The notes under the pieces are model-generated. The model worked only from the letters and a program-made list of their open reading frames with translations. It was not told the origin of the DNA and did no database searches. A stretch of 64,000 nt of DNA from the NCBI GenBank assembly GCA_023053545.1, contig JAKZAN010000001.1, positions 10,126,565-10,190,564 on the forward strand, read 5' to 3'. Made by a program: the position numbers and the translations under genes. Below, one piece after another: positions 9,360 to 20,647 of the stretch. The first letter of the stretch is position 1. Every line of letters starts with the position of its first letter. This stretch comes from Lepidurus packardi (lineage: Eukaryota; Arthropoda; Branchiopoda; Notostraca; Triopsidae).

Positions 9360-12300
9360 TACTGTATATTAAAACTAGATTGATTCCTTGCTAAAAGTAA
9401 GTAAAGGAATTAAAAAGGACTTAACAAAATTGGAAGTTCAACTAGTCACTTAAACCAAGTATACTTTCGGTATAAAGCTGAAATAAATATATTTAAGAGA
9501 AAAATTATTACCGACAATTTGAAAACATTTTACCTGATGCTCTGGAAACCAGACGTTTCGACCAGCAATAGCGTCTTGATATCAGCGGATGCTGAGAAAA
9601 ACCCTTCCAAATAGACCCAGCGTCTTTGCACATCTTTCCCACGTCGCCGCCTCTTCTTCGAAAACTTTGTAGTAAGGCGACAGTTTCATGGCCGCCAACG
9701 AGTTAATATGCTCTTTAACCTTATTGAACAGGTCGTCCCAGCCTCGGATCAGCCGACACTTGTTCTGGTAGTTAATGAGATCCAATTTATAGGCTAACCA
9801 GGCCTCCCGGACTTGTTTCAAAAACTCTTCCAGCGCCCTTTTCCCCTGTGCCACTAAAATGACGTCCCGTACCAGCAATTCATGCTTTTGGAGATCCACA
9901 TCCCATACTTGACCCAAGGTCAAGTCTGACAGGACCCGATTGACTGTCAAGGCCTTCGTCAGCTGCTTCCAATGACTTTCTTTCAGGGCATCGGACTTCA
10001 GCTTCGTTATCAGCATGTTAACTTTGCCGTAGGACTGCAGTAATTTGCGCACGTACTCGAACGAGGAATACTGACTCAGGCGAGATGGCATATGCTTCAT
10101 CTGAGCCAATAACGCGTCGATGGATAGACGCAGTTTGCGTGGTTGGACCGACAGCCATGGTTTCTCCTTCAGATCTTCGATTTGGGACCAAACCTTGGCG
10201 ACTTCCGTCCATACTCCCTTTAGATCCTCCCAGGCCACGCCCATACGGTCTTCGGTGACAGAGGCGGGCCCTCCGGCGACGCTTTCGGCCAGTTCCAGGG
10301 CTTCTTTGGCTTTAGCTACTTTGTCGCGTTCTTCCTTAAGTCGCGTGTACTTGGTTTCGAATAACTGGAGTTGTTGAAGTGCTTCTTCGAGGCGGGTACT
10401 ACCCTCCACGGGCTTGTGCCCCTCCCAATCTGACAATATTGGGAGGGGCGCAATATTGTCCACGTGCAGTCATTGGTTAGGGAACTGGAATCTTTTGCGT
10501 TCCAAAATCCGCTGTCCTTCTTTGTAAGTGTCCACTTGCTTCTCCCATGCCTTCATCTTGCGCTTCAAAGCTTGGACGTAAGTAATTAGGCCTACAGCGT
10601 CCGAAGTGCTGCCGGCTTCGATGGATTGCTGCTCCAACTCTCCACGAGCCTAAACAACATTAACAAATATGAGTACTTGGGAGTGGGGTGGATGTTACTT
10701 TGGAATTACCTTTGGAAACTTGAGTGTGGAATTGCGACATTTCATTGTCCAGTAAGGCACCGAATTTGCTCACGAGTTCCTTGTGCTAAGAATCATATTT
10801 GAGACTGACTTTGCTCTGCAGTTCGGCGTAGTCGACCACCAAACGGCCAAACTCTTTGTGCGTTTCCGAATTATCGAAAGTGGCGCGCGATTCCTTGATA
10901 TCATTGAAACAACGCATCCACAAGCCGATACCTTCCTTCAAAGTGCCATACAGCTTGTCGGGTTGCAAATCCCACAAGTCTTGATAGGTCAGCCACTCAT
11001 CCACGTACTGGCTCACCTATTTCCACACACACACCTCATTATAAAAATACAAAAAAATATGAAAATAAAGCAGAACCTCTTTCATTTGTCTTCAACAGCT
11101 TTGTAGGCACTGGCCAGTACTGGCTGAGCTTCCGGCATCTTTGTCAGCAAGTTCCGGTACGATTGCGACGTAGGACGGTCCAAACCCACCTTTTTGTCGA
11201 GAAATTGTGTCCAAAATTAAATTTGTCTTTCAAAATGCTAGTGAATATATCTGATAACGAGTGCTTTGGAAACGAGTTTGCGACGAAACAATCGCTTCCC
11301 AGGCGAAGAGCTGCTCCAAGATCTTGCAACGGGCTTCGGACAACGTCGGGTGCAGATACATGGTCTGATTCGTGATCCGAACTTCATGGACCAGTATTTG
11401 AATCTGCCAACAAGACGTTTTCGCTTAATATAAAGCGTTAATACAAAGTTTTCGATTTTTAATAGAACGCGGCATTCAAATAAATGTGGGGGTTTAAATT
11501 TAAAATTGTATGCTTAACATACGTAATGTCGAAATTTATGAGGTTCACCACCTTGCTTATTTGACGGGGCTTGCTGGTCGATGTTCATGGAATAGTCCAT
11601 ATCGTTTTCTTTGCTCTGGCCCAACAGTGCCTGCGTCCAAGCGACAACTCCTGCTTGTAGACGCGCAGCCAATCGTCGTTCGACTTCTTCGTCCAGTTTA
11701 GCCACCCAGGCATACAAATTCGAGTACTGGCGTAGACTAAGCTCGTCCACTACCTTTTGGATCTTGCTCAGGATATCAGCGAAAGTGTTGTGCGAATAGG
11801 CGCAAGTTTCCAAAGACCGCACATCGATGTCAATCTGCTCCTCAATGGCCAATAGATCGTCCACTTTTTCGTGAAAGGCAAATACGTTTTTCCGCTAAGC
11901 GCTGCACATAGGGACCCAGTTTATACGACTCCCACACCAACCCAATTCCCTAAAACTACAAACTCCCGTTACATTAGAGCTAACATGCTCGTACTTGATT
12001 AAAACTGGAACTAAATAAACTGATATTTACGTCAGCTACGATGGTTTGTAACTCTCCATGCATGCCAGCCGCCAGGAGCTTCACATTGGTCTTTTCTTCT
12101 ATCTATTGGAGAATTCAAAATTGAAACCGTCAATTTAAGTGTGTACACATTTACCCCATGTTTGAGGTTAATTGCAAACGAGGGAGTTCCTATGCAGTTT
12201 CCAGGCCAAAATGCTTTGTTTAAATCAAACCAAACTTAAAATAATGAACAGAAGCAGTCAAAATTAAATGTGACGGTGGGCAAAGCAGGGCGCTTTTCTT

Positions 12301-13851
12301 TTTTAGTTCTGTGAGAAGTTCAATGGGCAATACTTGTAACAATACCTTCATGGCCTGCGACTCTGCAATACTGCCGTAGAGCTGCCATATTAAAATAAAG
12401 TGGATTTTTTAGGTGAAATTATTCCAGATCTCATAACTATTTTTCAAATAATACAGAAATCCAAAATCCAATGCTAAGTTACCTTCTCTGGCGTGCGTTC
12501 GTAAGTCCGGATGCACTTGATCAAAGAAATGGCAAATGGATACATTCGGTTGGCTTGATGGGCTTTGTTCACAATACAGTAGTCAAAGGCACTCTGAATC
12601 CCACATTCTTCAAATTTCGGACCTACTAATAAACACACAAGGTAATTATTTCTTCCAAAATGCAAATTCTGCTAAGTCATTTACTTCTTTGGCTAACGTA
12701 ATGATTTCGGGGAGGAAATTCACTTTCAGGCGCAACACCTTACCCCGAGTGGATTTCGCGCGTTGGCTATCAATCGCATAAATGCGCCCAGAAACGCCCA
12801 AATTGCGCTGTTGCACCGAACGTGTACAACCGTCGAAGATCTCCTGGGTATTTAATTTTAAGCGGAAACTGTCGCCATCGGCTTTCAATTTCTGACCTTC
12901 CACATGATTTTCCCATCCTCTGCCTGAAAATTCAACAGATTAATAAACTTCTGTTTCTTTATGGTTAACGTGATGCTTATGAAGAACTGATTGAGTGTGA
13001 AGTACCTAAGACGTCTTCCACACGACGCGTGTACGCAGTGAGTTGCCGATCGAATTGCTTGGCCCATATGATGGATCCAGACACGGGCGGCAAATCACGG
13101 AAATGGCTCATGGCGCAGCATTTGCTCTGAGCGTACTGCACTTTGAATTTGTCGTGTAAGGCTTCAATGTCGTCCTTAACGCGCTGAATGAGCTGCGTCT
13201 GGTACTCGTGAATTGCGCCGCGGATATGTGGTCGCACGAATAGTGCATTGAAGCGCGAGAAAATGCGGAACATTTCGTGAGCATTGCGCGCAGTTCCCAA
13301 TTGGTCTCGCAAACGGGCAGTTATACGCGTTTCTACGCGGTCAATTCGTTCTTCGTAGCGCCGCAAAGCTGCTTCCCATGCCTCGCTGCCATCTTTGGAA
13401 ATATCCAAGCCGTCCACTTCCTTCACATTTTCATACGCCAAGTTCACTTCCTATAAATAAACAATAACACAATAAACTAAACATGCGGAGCTGACATGCG
13501 TCACACTGGTTTTAGCCTGCTCTTCGCGTTTGTTCTTCACAATATCTCTACAGAAATACAGGAATAAATAATTACTTCATAAATTAATTTCGACCACATC
13601 ATTATAGATGTTTTGAAGTGTCCAACTGAACGGAAGTCAGAAAAAAATACCTTAATAAGCCTTGAACCTTCTCATATTCGTCACCCCATGTGGTGAAGAC
13701 GTCAAAGCACTGGGCCAAGATATTAAATTTGTCTAAAAAAATATCTATTGTACCTAACTCTTTTATTTAAATTTCGTATAATACAAACACGTTTTAATAC
13801 CTCTAACCCCGCTCCAACTCCACTTATAAACGCTTATAAACTCGACAGACT

Positions 13852-14665
13852 TTAGAGCTTCCAGAGCATTTTTACCGCATTGGTCAATCCCACATCCGAG
13901 TAGTTGAAGTAAAACAAGCCACCCAGGGTAAAAGCCGACAACACGTACGTCACCGCTAGAGCCAACCTAGCGAAAATTTCTTCGACCACTTTGGGCCGGG
14001 CATAATCCACTACAATAGCTTCGACACCCCTGTAAAAATTGATTCATAAGACGCGCTAATTAACAGGAAACCTTATCGTTAGAAGGCAAAAATTTACCAG
14101 TGAAAATGGATGACGAGGGACAAAGCCAGAGCATAGTCCATAATGGGGCTAGGGAAGACGAAAGCAGCCGGGATGAGTCCCACCAATGCAACGCTTAGCA
14201 CACGTTCGGCTTTCCACAAGCCAGTGTGAACATGCTGAGACCTTTCCATTTGAGTAGCGGCAAATCGGACAGGCGTTGCTACGGCAGCCGCGCTAGGTAG
14301 TGCTTAACTAGGTTTCTTCAGAAGCGGGTGACTACTCCAGGGATATTGAACGTGATGGATATTGTTCATGTACAAAACAGACGTGGTGGTCTTATGGCGA
14401 CTTAAGCTGGCCAAGGTAGGGTTCGTAAATTGGAGCTTCACTGCTTGTCCTAAAATAAATGAAGAAATTAAAAAACAAATACAACTGCAGGCTTCTGAAA
14501 AGTTCGACGTACCGCTAGCCCTCTGACACGTACACCTATGTAACTTCGCTGTATTATATTATTGGAGTCTTGATGAATTATTACTTGGTATTGAATTAAT
14601 AAGTGATAAATTAGATACTAACCTGTAATAGTGGACCGAAAACTGAGTGCTACGAACGACGCCAT
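13852..14665 (-). CDS. SDHD: Succinate dehydrogenase cytochrome b small subunit, mitochondrial (complex II membrane anchor)
   Basis: Model of four exons (14623-14665, 14336-14449, 14098-14278, 13852-14029), 171 aa, closing exactly in frame. The C-terminal half is diagnostic: HTGLWKAERVLSV, IPAAFVFPSPIMDYALALSL, HFHWGVEAIVVDYARP, then AFTLGGLFYFNYSDVGLTNA and a terminal MLWKL. It holds three membrane helices, the haem/quinone-side His region (VIHFHWG) and the conserved DYxxP segment. The N-terminal part is basic and hydroxylated, as expected for a mitochondrial presequence. The protein anchors SDHA/SDHB in the inner membrane and helps bind ubiquinone. The 57-nt segment 14279-14335 contains an in-frame TAA (14304-14306). 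It has GT and AG ends and its removal restores the frame, so I treat it as an intron. The 3' end lies about 110 bp from the dynein pseudogene. Confidence 0.88.
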
Positions 14666-14879
14666 GATCAGAAATGAATATAAATAAATCGCATCCGGGT
14701 TACATAAACGTATCCACGGAAACCACGCACAAGCTGGGATGTGAACCGAATTCCATCATCTTCATCCGTCTTTCAAGTCTTAGACCCACCTCTGCTTAGA
14801 CCAGTCCATCCTGTTGTAAACAAACCGAAGTCAAGAAGTTGCAAAATTAAATGTTTGGCAGTTAACAAGTAATTTAATT

Positions 14880-17098
14880 ATGGACGGATTAGTGCAAGAT
14901 TTTGCAATGGCGTTAAGTGACAATACTGACACCCGTTCGGCTGGTTCGAGCCAAGTAAGTTTTCGTCAACCGCGCCCTCGTCGACAAAAAACTCGTCTAC
15001 ATAACCGAAGCCTTTCCACAGAGAATTTAGTTGGCAAGTTCTGTTTTTTCTGATTACCATGTCGAATTTTTGTGGCCAGAAAATTAATCCATTTTGTTGT
15101 AGTACACGACCCGTGCAGCAGCGACGAAGACAAGACGCTGCTGTCCGGTTCACAAAGCCAAGGCCACCCGGCTCACCGTCACTCTGACAGTGACGAACCT
15201 GGGCCGAGTTTCAAAGCTCCCCAAGGCTCTCTGTCGGCTCCTAACAGGGTAAAACCTTTGCTGAGTTTGTGCATTAAGACTCCCATTAATGGACCGGCCC
15301 TTTTCACGCTACCGCAGTCTGTGACTTCGGACCCGGGCTCGGCCTCCGTAAATGCACTTCAAAAGAGGTTTCTGCAAGCGAAGTTATTGGCAGAATCCGA
15401 TTCCGTTAATGAAAATGTTGCCACTCTCCGTCCCCACACGCGAAAGTATCGAACTTTTCCTATTACTCAGTATTCTTAATACTTTTAAAAAGCTAAATGT
15501 ATCTTTTGTGTTCACTGTTTTAAGAAAAAGACGTTTTAAGAGGATGGCTGTGGATCCTACGCCTTCTTCTCCTACCGAAGAGCTGCAAACCCAGACAAAA
15601 CCAGGCAGCCGTAGTTCTCCTCCATCCAGGAGCATACACAGAAAGAAGCGTGGCTGTAAAGTAAGCCAAGCCAAATATGGAGTTGTCCAATGCGGCAAAA
15701 GGAAGCGAAGTACGCGAGAGCGTAGCTTGGAATGCGAAGCGTTGCTAAGTGATGTGGCCCAACGTAAGCAGGAAATGGAGGAAGGAATGGACTGTGATGC
15801 GGAGACTAACAGGTGAAATTCATATGAATCTGTGTTTGTCGTTTCTTAAATTCTCCGAAAAATTTGGTGATTTGCCTAGCGATGCCGGTGTAGCCAGTAG
15901 TACGAGCAGTTTGAGTGGTTCGGAAAGCGACGCTGGCTTCTATACTAATGATGAAGGACGAGAAGCAGACGACGAACAAAGCGATTGGTTCCAGGAACCT
16001 GGCCCGACATTGGGTTTACCTGGAATGAATTTCTGGTGGGAAGACGGTGGCCATAAGAGCGAAGACCAGGATGACGAATTCTCCACCGACGGTTTCAGAC
16101 AACGGATGCAACATTTACGAGAACGCATGGTAAACTTGTCCAAATTGACTCACGAAGTTCCATAAATGAATGTTTTTTTTGTTATTTTACTTTTAATTAA
16201 AAAGCCTGGAAGGGAAATTAGGGCGGGGCATAGAAAACTCGGGGAGCAACGTGGACCAGGTTTCAGTATTCGTACCTCAGCTAATGAGAAACTATCCCGT
16301 TTTTTGCAAGATCCAGGCCAGTCTGAATTACGGTAAAAATTTAGGTTCATGAAAGCTTTATCGTATAATTAATAAGAGAACATTTTATGGTTTGAAAGTT
16401 TACATCCCATGCAGAAGAGTGAACGAGACCAATTGGGTCATTTGGCCACCCTGTACTCGCTAACCATGAAAAGTGAAGGCTCGCAAGGCCTCCAATGTCC
16501 TGTCTTGACTAAAACTAGGTAAATTGTTTGTACAAAAATATTATATTACATTCTAATTACAAATAATGTACTTCGTCATTTACATTCAATTATAATTTAT
16601 ATTTAAGTTACTTTTTTTCGGGTTATAGTAAATTAATTTGGTCATTTTGGGAATATTAGTCTAAGATCTCTAAATGTTTCCCTGTGAATAACTTCTAAAT
16701 TCAGAACTTAAAACTACATAAAATCAAATAAAATTCGAAAGTATTCAAAGGAACCTATAAATTATAAGATACATGTAATGTAACGATTTTTTAAAATTAA
16801 TTTTGGTATTTTAACTAGTATGTTAATTTAAGATTTAGAGTCCCGCTTCATAGTAACATTATGTATTTTGGGATTTAATCTTTCTGGGTTGTATTTAATC
16901 TTAACTACAATATCTTGTAGTAACACCATGCAAGCGGTTCCTTTAGAGCCCCGCATGGGAGGTTTGGGATGTGTTGCGTCCTTGAGCGACTTCAAGAGAC
17001 GCAAAAGAACTCCGCCCTTGCCGCCTCATACGGACAGTTCCAGTCAAATCGAGGCAGGCTGTAACACGACCACAGAAAACGGGTTACTTACGACGTAA
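14880..17098 (+). CDS. GPATCH2L-like: GPATCH2/GPATCH2L homologue without a visible G-patch
   Basis: Seven exons (14880-15033, 15103-15445, 15525-15812, 15880-16129, 16205-16332, 16420-16518, 16921-17098) give 479 aa in frame. Recognisable blocks: N-terminal MDGLVQDFAMAL, an Arg-rich stretch, KRRFKRMAVDPTP, an acidic/Ser segment ending SDAGFYTNDEGREADDEQSD with WFQE, and near the C-terminus FKRRKRTPPLPP. These are the landmarks of GPATCH2 proteins (nuclear, RNA-processing associated). The protein stops at ENGLLTT, where the G-patch would begin in GPATCH2, and no G-patch exon is seen before FIBP. Intron 1 (15034-15102) has a GC donor (G|GCAAGT); only this site keeps phase with exon 2. The start ATG is the first in-frame one and matches the family N-terminus. 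Confidence 0.85.
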
Positions 17099-17174
17099 AA
17101 CCACGGCGAAAGCTTTCCAGTAGAGAGAGAGGAACAGAAGAACGAGAGAAAGAATCTTCAATTCCTTGATGTTT

Positions 17175-18627
17175 TTAATTGTGATACATCTTGACCAGAC
17201 AACTTGCAATGGTTTTCATGTAACGCTCCCATACATAACGGACTTGAGTGTCACTATTTAAAAACAGAAATAAAAGTAAAAATAACTGTTTCTTTGTAAA
17301 TTACTGGTTAAGCAGTTGACTCGCGTTCTGACTATATTGGTCCAGAAACAAGCGTAGATCACGGGGAGTCCATCTGGCTTGGCGAAACGGTTCAATACAA
17401 CGTTCCACTAAATCCGTGAACAGAGATTTGAGTTCCCGAGAGCGATTTAGGCTACAAGCAAGTTGGACTAGGCTGCGTGAATGTGATCTGAAGGAATTTT
17501 CTAGCTCAGAATAGACTTTTTCGCTTAACTGACCTTTTAAACCCAAGCAAACCAGGCTAGAGTGATAATAATTTGCAACGACTTTAAGAGAATGATATTT
17601 TTTGTTGGTTTTACTGTTTATGCTCCTTTTCTTTATCAAGAAGAATGCGAACGTCACGTAGATCAGTTAAGAATTCTCTATCGACATCCAGATTGGTTTC
17701 TGTAGCTGTGGCTTCTTCATTCGCCTCTATTTTACGTTCTTTGTTCTTAGTCACATCCAAACCAGTCCAGTTGTCCATTATTACTTCAGAGCAGTGATAG
17801 AAATCTGAGAAGGTGAGATACTGTAGCTTCCTCTTGTTGGTTTCAAAGCGATTGCAGGCCAGAAATACAACAGCTGCGTATTTTCTATTGAAATCCAAAT
17901 AGAAGTTTAGTATTGTATTATTTTTATAAGATAAAACAAATTAACTTCGCAAGTTCCTTAGGAAGTAAGAAGCAGGTCTGAATATTATGCACCACGTTTC
18001 CAGGCATTTCTTCTACTACTTTATGCAATCTTTTCACGTTATCGAATTGACGCCTAAAAAATGGTTCCTTAATTTTAAAATAATAATTCCGAGAGCTTAA
18101 AAAGGGTAATACCGGCAAGATTTAAAAGACTTATCAGTTTTCAGACCTACTTCATCCAAGTCTTTACGATTTCTTGACGAAAGTTTTTTGCCAAGTATTT
18201 CTCTAACAACGCTATCATCCAATGCATAGAACCTACACAAAATGAATCAGCTCCGATATTAGGAACTCCGATATTGGCAATTTTCATACTTTTCTATGAT
18301 CATTCTTTGAGTATCAGGGTCCATTTGAAAAGACCACTCTTCAGCTAGTTTAGCGGGGGTGTACAAGAGCTTTTCCAGAAGGAAAAATGTACGGAAGTGG
18401 TCCAATATGTCGGACATTAGTATTTCAGGAGTGGTTCCATATTGCTGCAGGACCCCCCGCTTTTGTAGTATGTCCGAAGCTTCCACAGCTAACAGCTTGA
18501 TTTCAAGTTTTTGAAGTATTAGAATTTTGGAAAATCGCTAACCTGAATATCCATCTACCCATAATTGAAAGACTTCTGCATCGATAATGGTCGAACTTTC
18601 TACAAATATATCTACTTCCGTAAACAT
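17175..18627 (-). CDS. FIBP: Acidic FGF intracellular-binding protein homologue
   Basis: Seven exons (18543-18627, 18290-18488, 18113-18232, 17946-18053, 17615-17884, 17305-17556, 17175-17253) give 370 aa, close to the 357-364 aa of vertebrate FIBP. Diagnostic segments are [20 protein letters not shown] with [65 protein letters not shown], the acidic [12 protein letters not shown], and C-terminal [18 protein letters not shown]. All introns have GT and AG ends. The protein is a conserved intracellular partner of FGF1 in vertebrates and has no known enzymatic motif. It is convergent with the GPATCH2-like gene, their stops only 76 bp apart. Confidence 0.95.
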
Positions 18628-20430
18628 ATCGGACGTTATTCAAAACTGTCAACTTACACGGGACTAAAATAATATGTTTTAGTTTAACTAATTATTTAGA
18701 ATTAATCCAATCACCTACGGTTTATATGAGAAAGGGGCGCGTGTGACAAGTTCGGTGGAGATTAAGTGGACAAAAGCGTTGGCTATCCCGACCTGACCGT
18801 TTCCTTGTTTACATCTGAAATCAGACAACCGTTTAAAGGCGGTGCCTAGCGATCCGCAGCAAACCATACTAGAGCCTTACTTTGGTCCAGGTGACATGAC
18901 GGTATTGGTATCACCTTGGCGCTGGTGTTCCTTCTAAAGTGCAAGAAGAAAAAATAATGGCCAAAAAATGCGGAACGGGCCCTTCAGGCGAGCCGACCCG
19001 GTAAAGACCGTCGAATGTGACACTGTTCCCTCCAAAGTGTTCCTCAGTGAGCTGCTCATTTGCATTTTGGAAGTGTTACCTCCACGTAGGCTCATGGGGC
19101 TGCTGTTTCCCTCCAAAGTGCAACGAAAAAGAGCTTCTCAGAAAATACCTGAACCTAACCTAACGGAAATTAAGAAAGAAACAATTCTTGGGAACAGAAG
19201 GGAAAAGGGACTAGTTTTATTACCAGAGGATGGACGCTCGATGAAGACCTCAATGCTACCATGGAGTTTGGTGGCATATGGGCAAACGTTTATCAATGAG
19301 TTGAATTGGTTTATCGATGAAAACTGATAGATATTATACTATGTTATTTGTTCATTTTTTTCGTACTGAAACTGTTGATCGTTTACTCTTCAGTCCATAA
19401 AATGTATGTGTAGTTTTAAATGTACAGAAATAAAGAAGTAACTAATGAACTTATGTATGACTATGCAAGACAAAAATAGTATTAGACGTCCTTGCTGAAA
19501 AGCATGGCAAATGACCGACTAGTAAAAGGAAATCCAAAGGTTTTGTGTGAAAACACCCAAGAGAGCTATGAACAACTGCATAGAACGAAAAGGGTCTTCG
19601 ACGAAATTGGCTCCTCTTCTTTTCGGAACAACTCGGATATGTCTTTACTCTATGACCTTAAGACTCCCTTGGGATATGGTGGAAGGCAAAGTTTCAAGTC
19701 GCAAAAATGGCAAGGGAACTGAGTGAAGAGGAAAGGTCTACAGCATGTGCGGCGTGGCAAAGGAAGCGTGCGGTCTAAAGCCGGTTCCATGAGCTCAGCA
19801 TGGTATTGTAAGAATGTTATGCCCCCTATTTTTGAATACTCCTTCTAAGTTTTCCTGCTCCCAGTACGTGTCGCCCAATTTAGGAACGACCCCGTTAGTC
19901 CGCTTATGATCCAAGCAGGGTTGCCAGATGTTTTTTTCCAAACTCAAAAATGGGGAAAATTTTTGTTTTGAAAGGCTTTGGTCTCGGGTCCATTTGTAGC
20001 GCTAACATTGGTTTCAAAGCAAGGTTCGAACATTTCAGTGCTTAACCTATCTACTACTAAACCACCTGGTCATTTTTATAAACGCTTTGCGGCTGGAATT
20101 CGAGCATAAGCTTTCGGGCAGTAATTCGCAGATATACGAAATTGCAATCTCTTAGAAATTGAAGGCATTGCAGGATTGGTTTAAAGAACAATACTGACTA
20201 CAGTATATCCTGGTCAAAGAGAGGCGTTTCTAAACAATGTATTTCGCTGTGAACGTTCCGTTAAAATTATTTAAGTGTTATGTAAGAGAACCTTTGAAAA
20301 TGGATTGAGTCACCATTCTGAAATCTGCGTAGATTTGGTTTGTAGCAAATTGGACCCACATTTTATCAGCAAGACACTTTTTGGTAGCTGACCAGTGCCA
20401 GCAAACCTGAACTATTAGTAGTATTACTAG
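18628..20430. other. 1.8 kb without an identified gene
   Basis: Open frames exist at 18968-19327 and 19492-19722 on the plus strand, but neither resembles a known protein. The former contains a 'ccctccaaagtg' phrase repeated at 19028 and 19110 that suggests old local duplication. I see no confident splice structure. Confidence 0.4.
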
Positions 20431-20647
20431 CAGTGCCGGATTTAGCGACCCAGGGCCCCCTAGGCAGTAAACTGAGTCGGGGACCCCATTTTGACACGTA
20501 GCAAAAAAATTGACTTTACCTTTATTTTTTATTTATTCAACGCACTTTGACTTTAGAAAGTAGGCAAGCAGACTTAAAAATGAAATAAGCAAGTACCAAC
20601 TGTACTTTTTCACATTATAATTTGTATATTTACATATAATTACAAGA

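Larger units (their letters stand above)
8259..13745 (-). pseudogene. DYNC1H1-like: Unprocessed pseudogene fragment of cytoplasmic dynein 1 heavy chain
   Basis: Successive minus-strand segments match the cytoplasmic dynein heavy chain tail and linker in order. Near 13745: FDVFTTWGDEYEKVQGLL. At 13447-13000: [37 protein letters not shown]. At 12903-12646: [34 protein letters not shown]. At 12665-12474: [19 protein letters not shown]. At 11864-11514: IDVRSLETCAY. At 11016-10786: RATFDNSETHKEFG. At 10463-9534: [40 protein letters not shown]. At 8426-8259: [30 protein letters not shown]. Introns are retained. Lesions: TAG for the Trp of KYDSWHKE (10786-10788), TGA at 10470-10472 followed by a deletion, a deletion plus frameshift near 9610, an indel near 11890, and a TGA ending one exon near 11080. 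Both ends are truncated: no AAA+ motor and no N-terminus. A functional gene must lie elsewhere. Confidence 0.9.

Noticed and set aside
8259-13745. Functional dynein heavy chain gene
   Set aside because: Two Trp codons are stops, there are frameshifts and internal deletions, and both the motor and the N-terminus are missing.
14304-14306. SDHD called a pseudogene because of an in-frame TAA
   Set aside because: The TAA lies in a 57-nt GT-AG segment whose removal restores phase, and the rest of the protein is intact.
18968-19327. Plus-strand ORF of 119 aa
   Set aside because: No motif, no splice context, and it overlaps locally duplicated sequence; kept only as unassigned.
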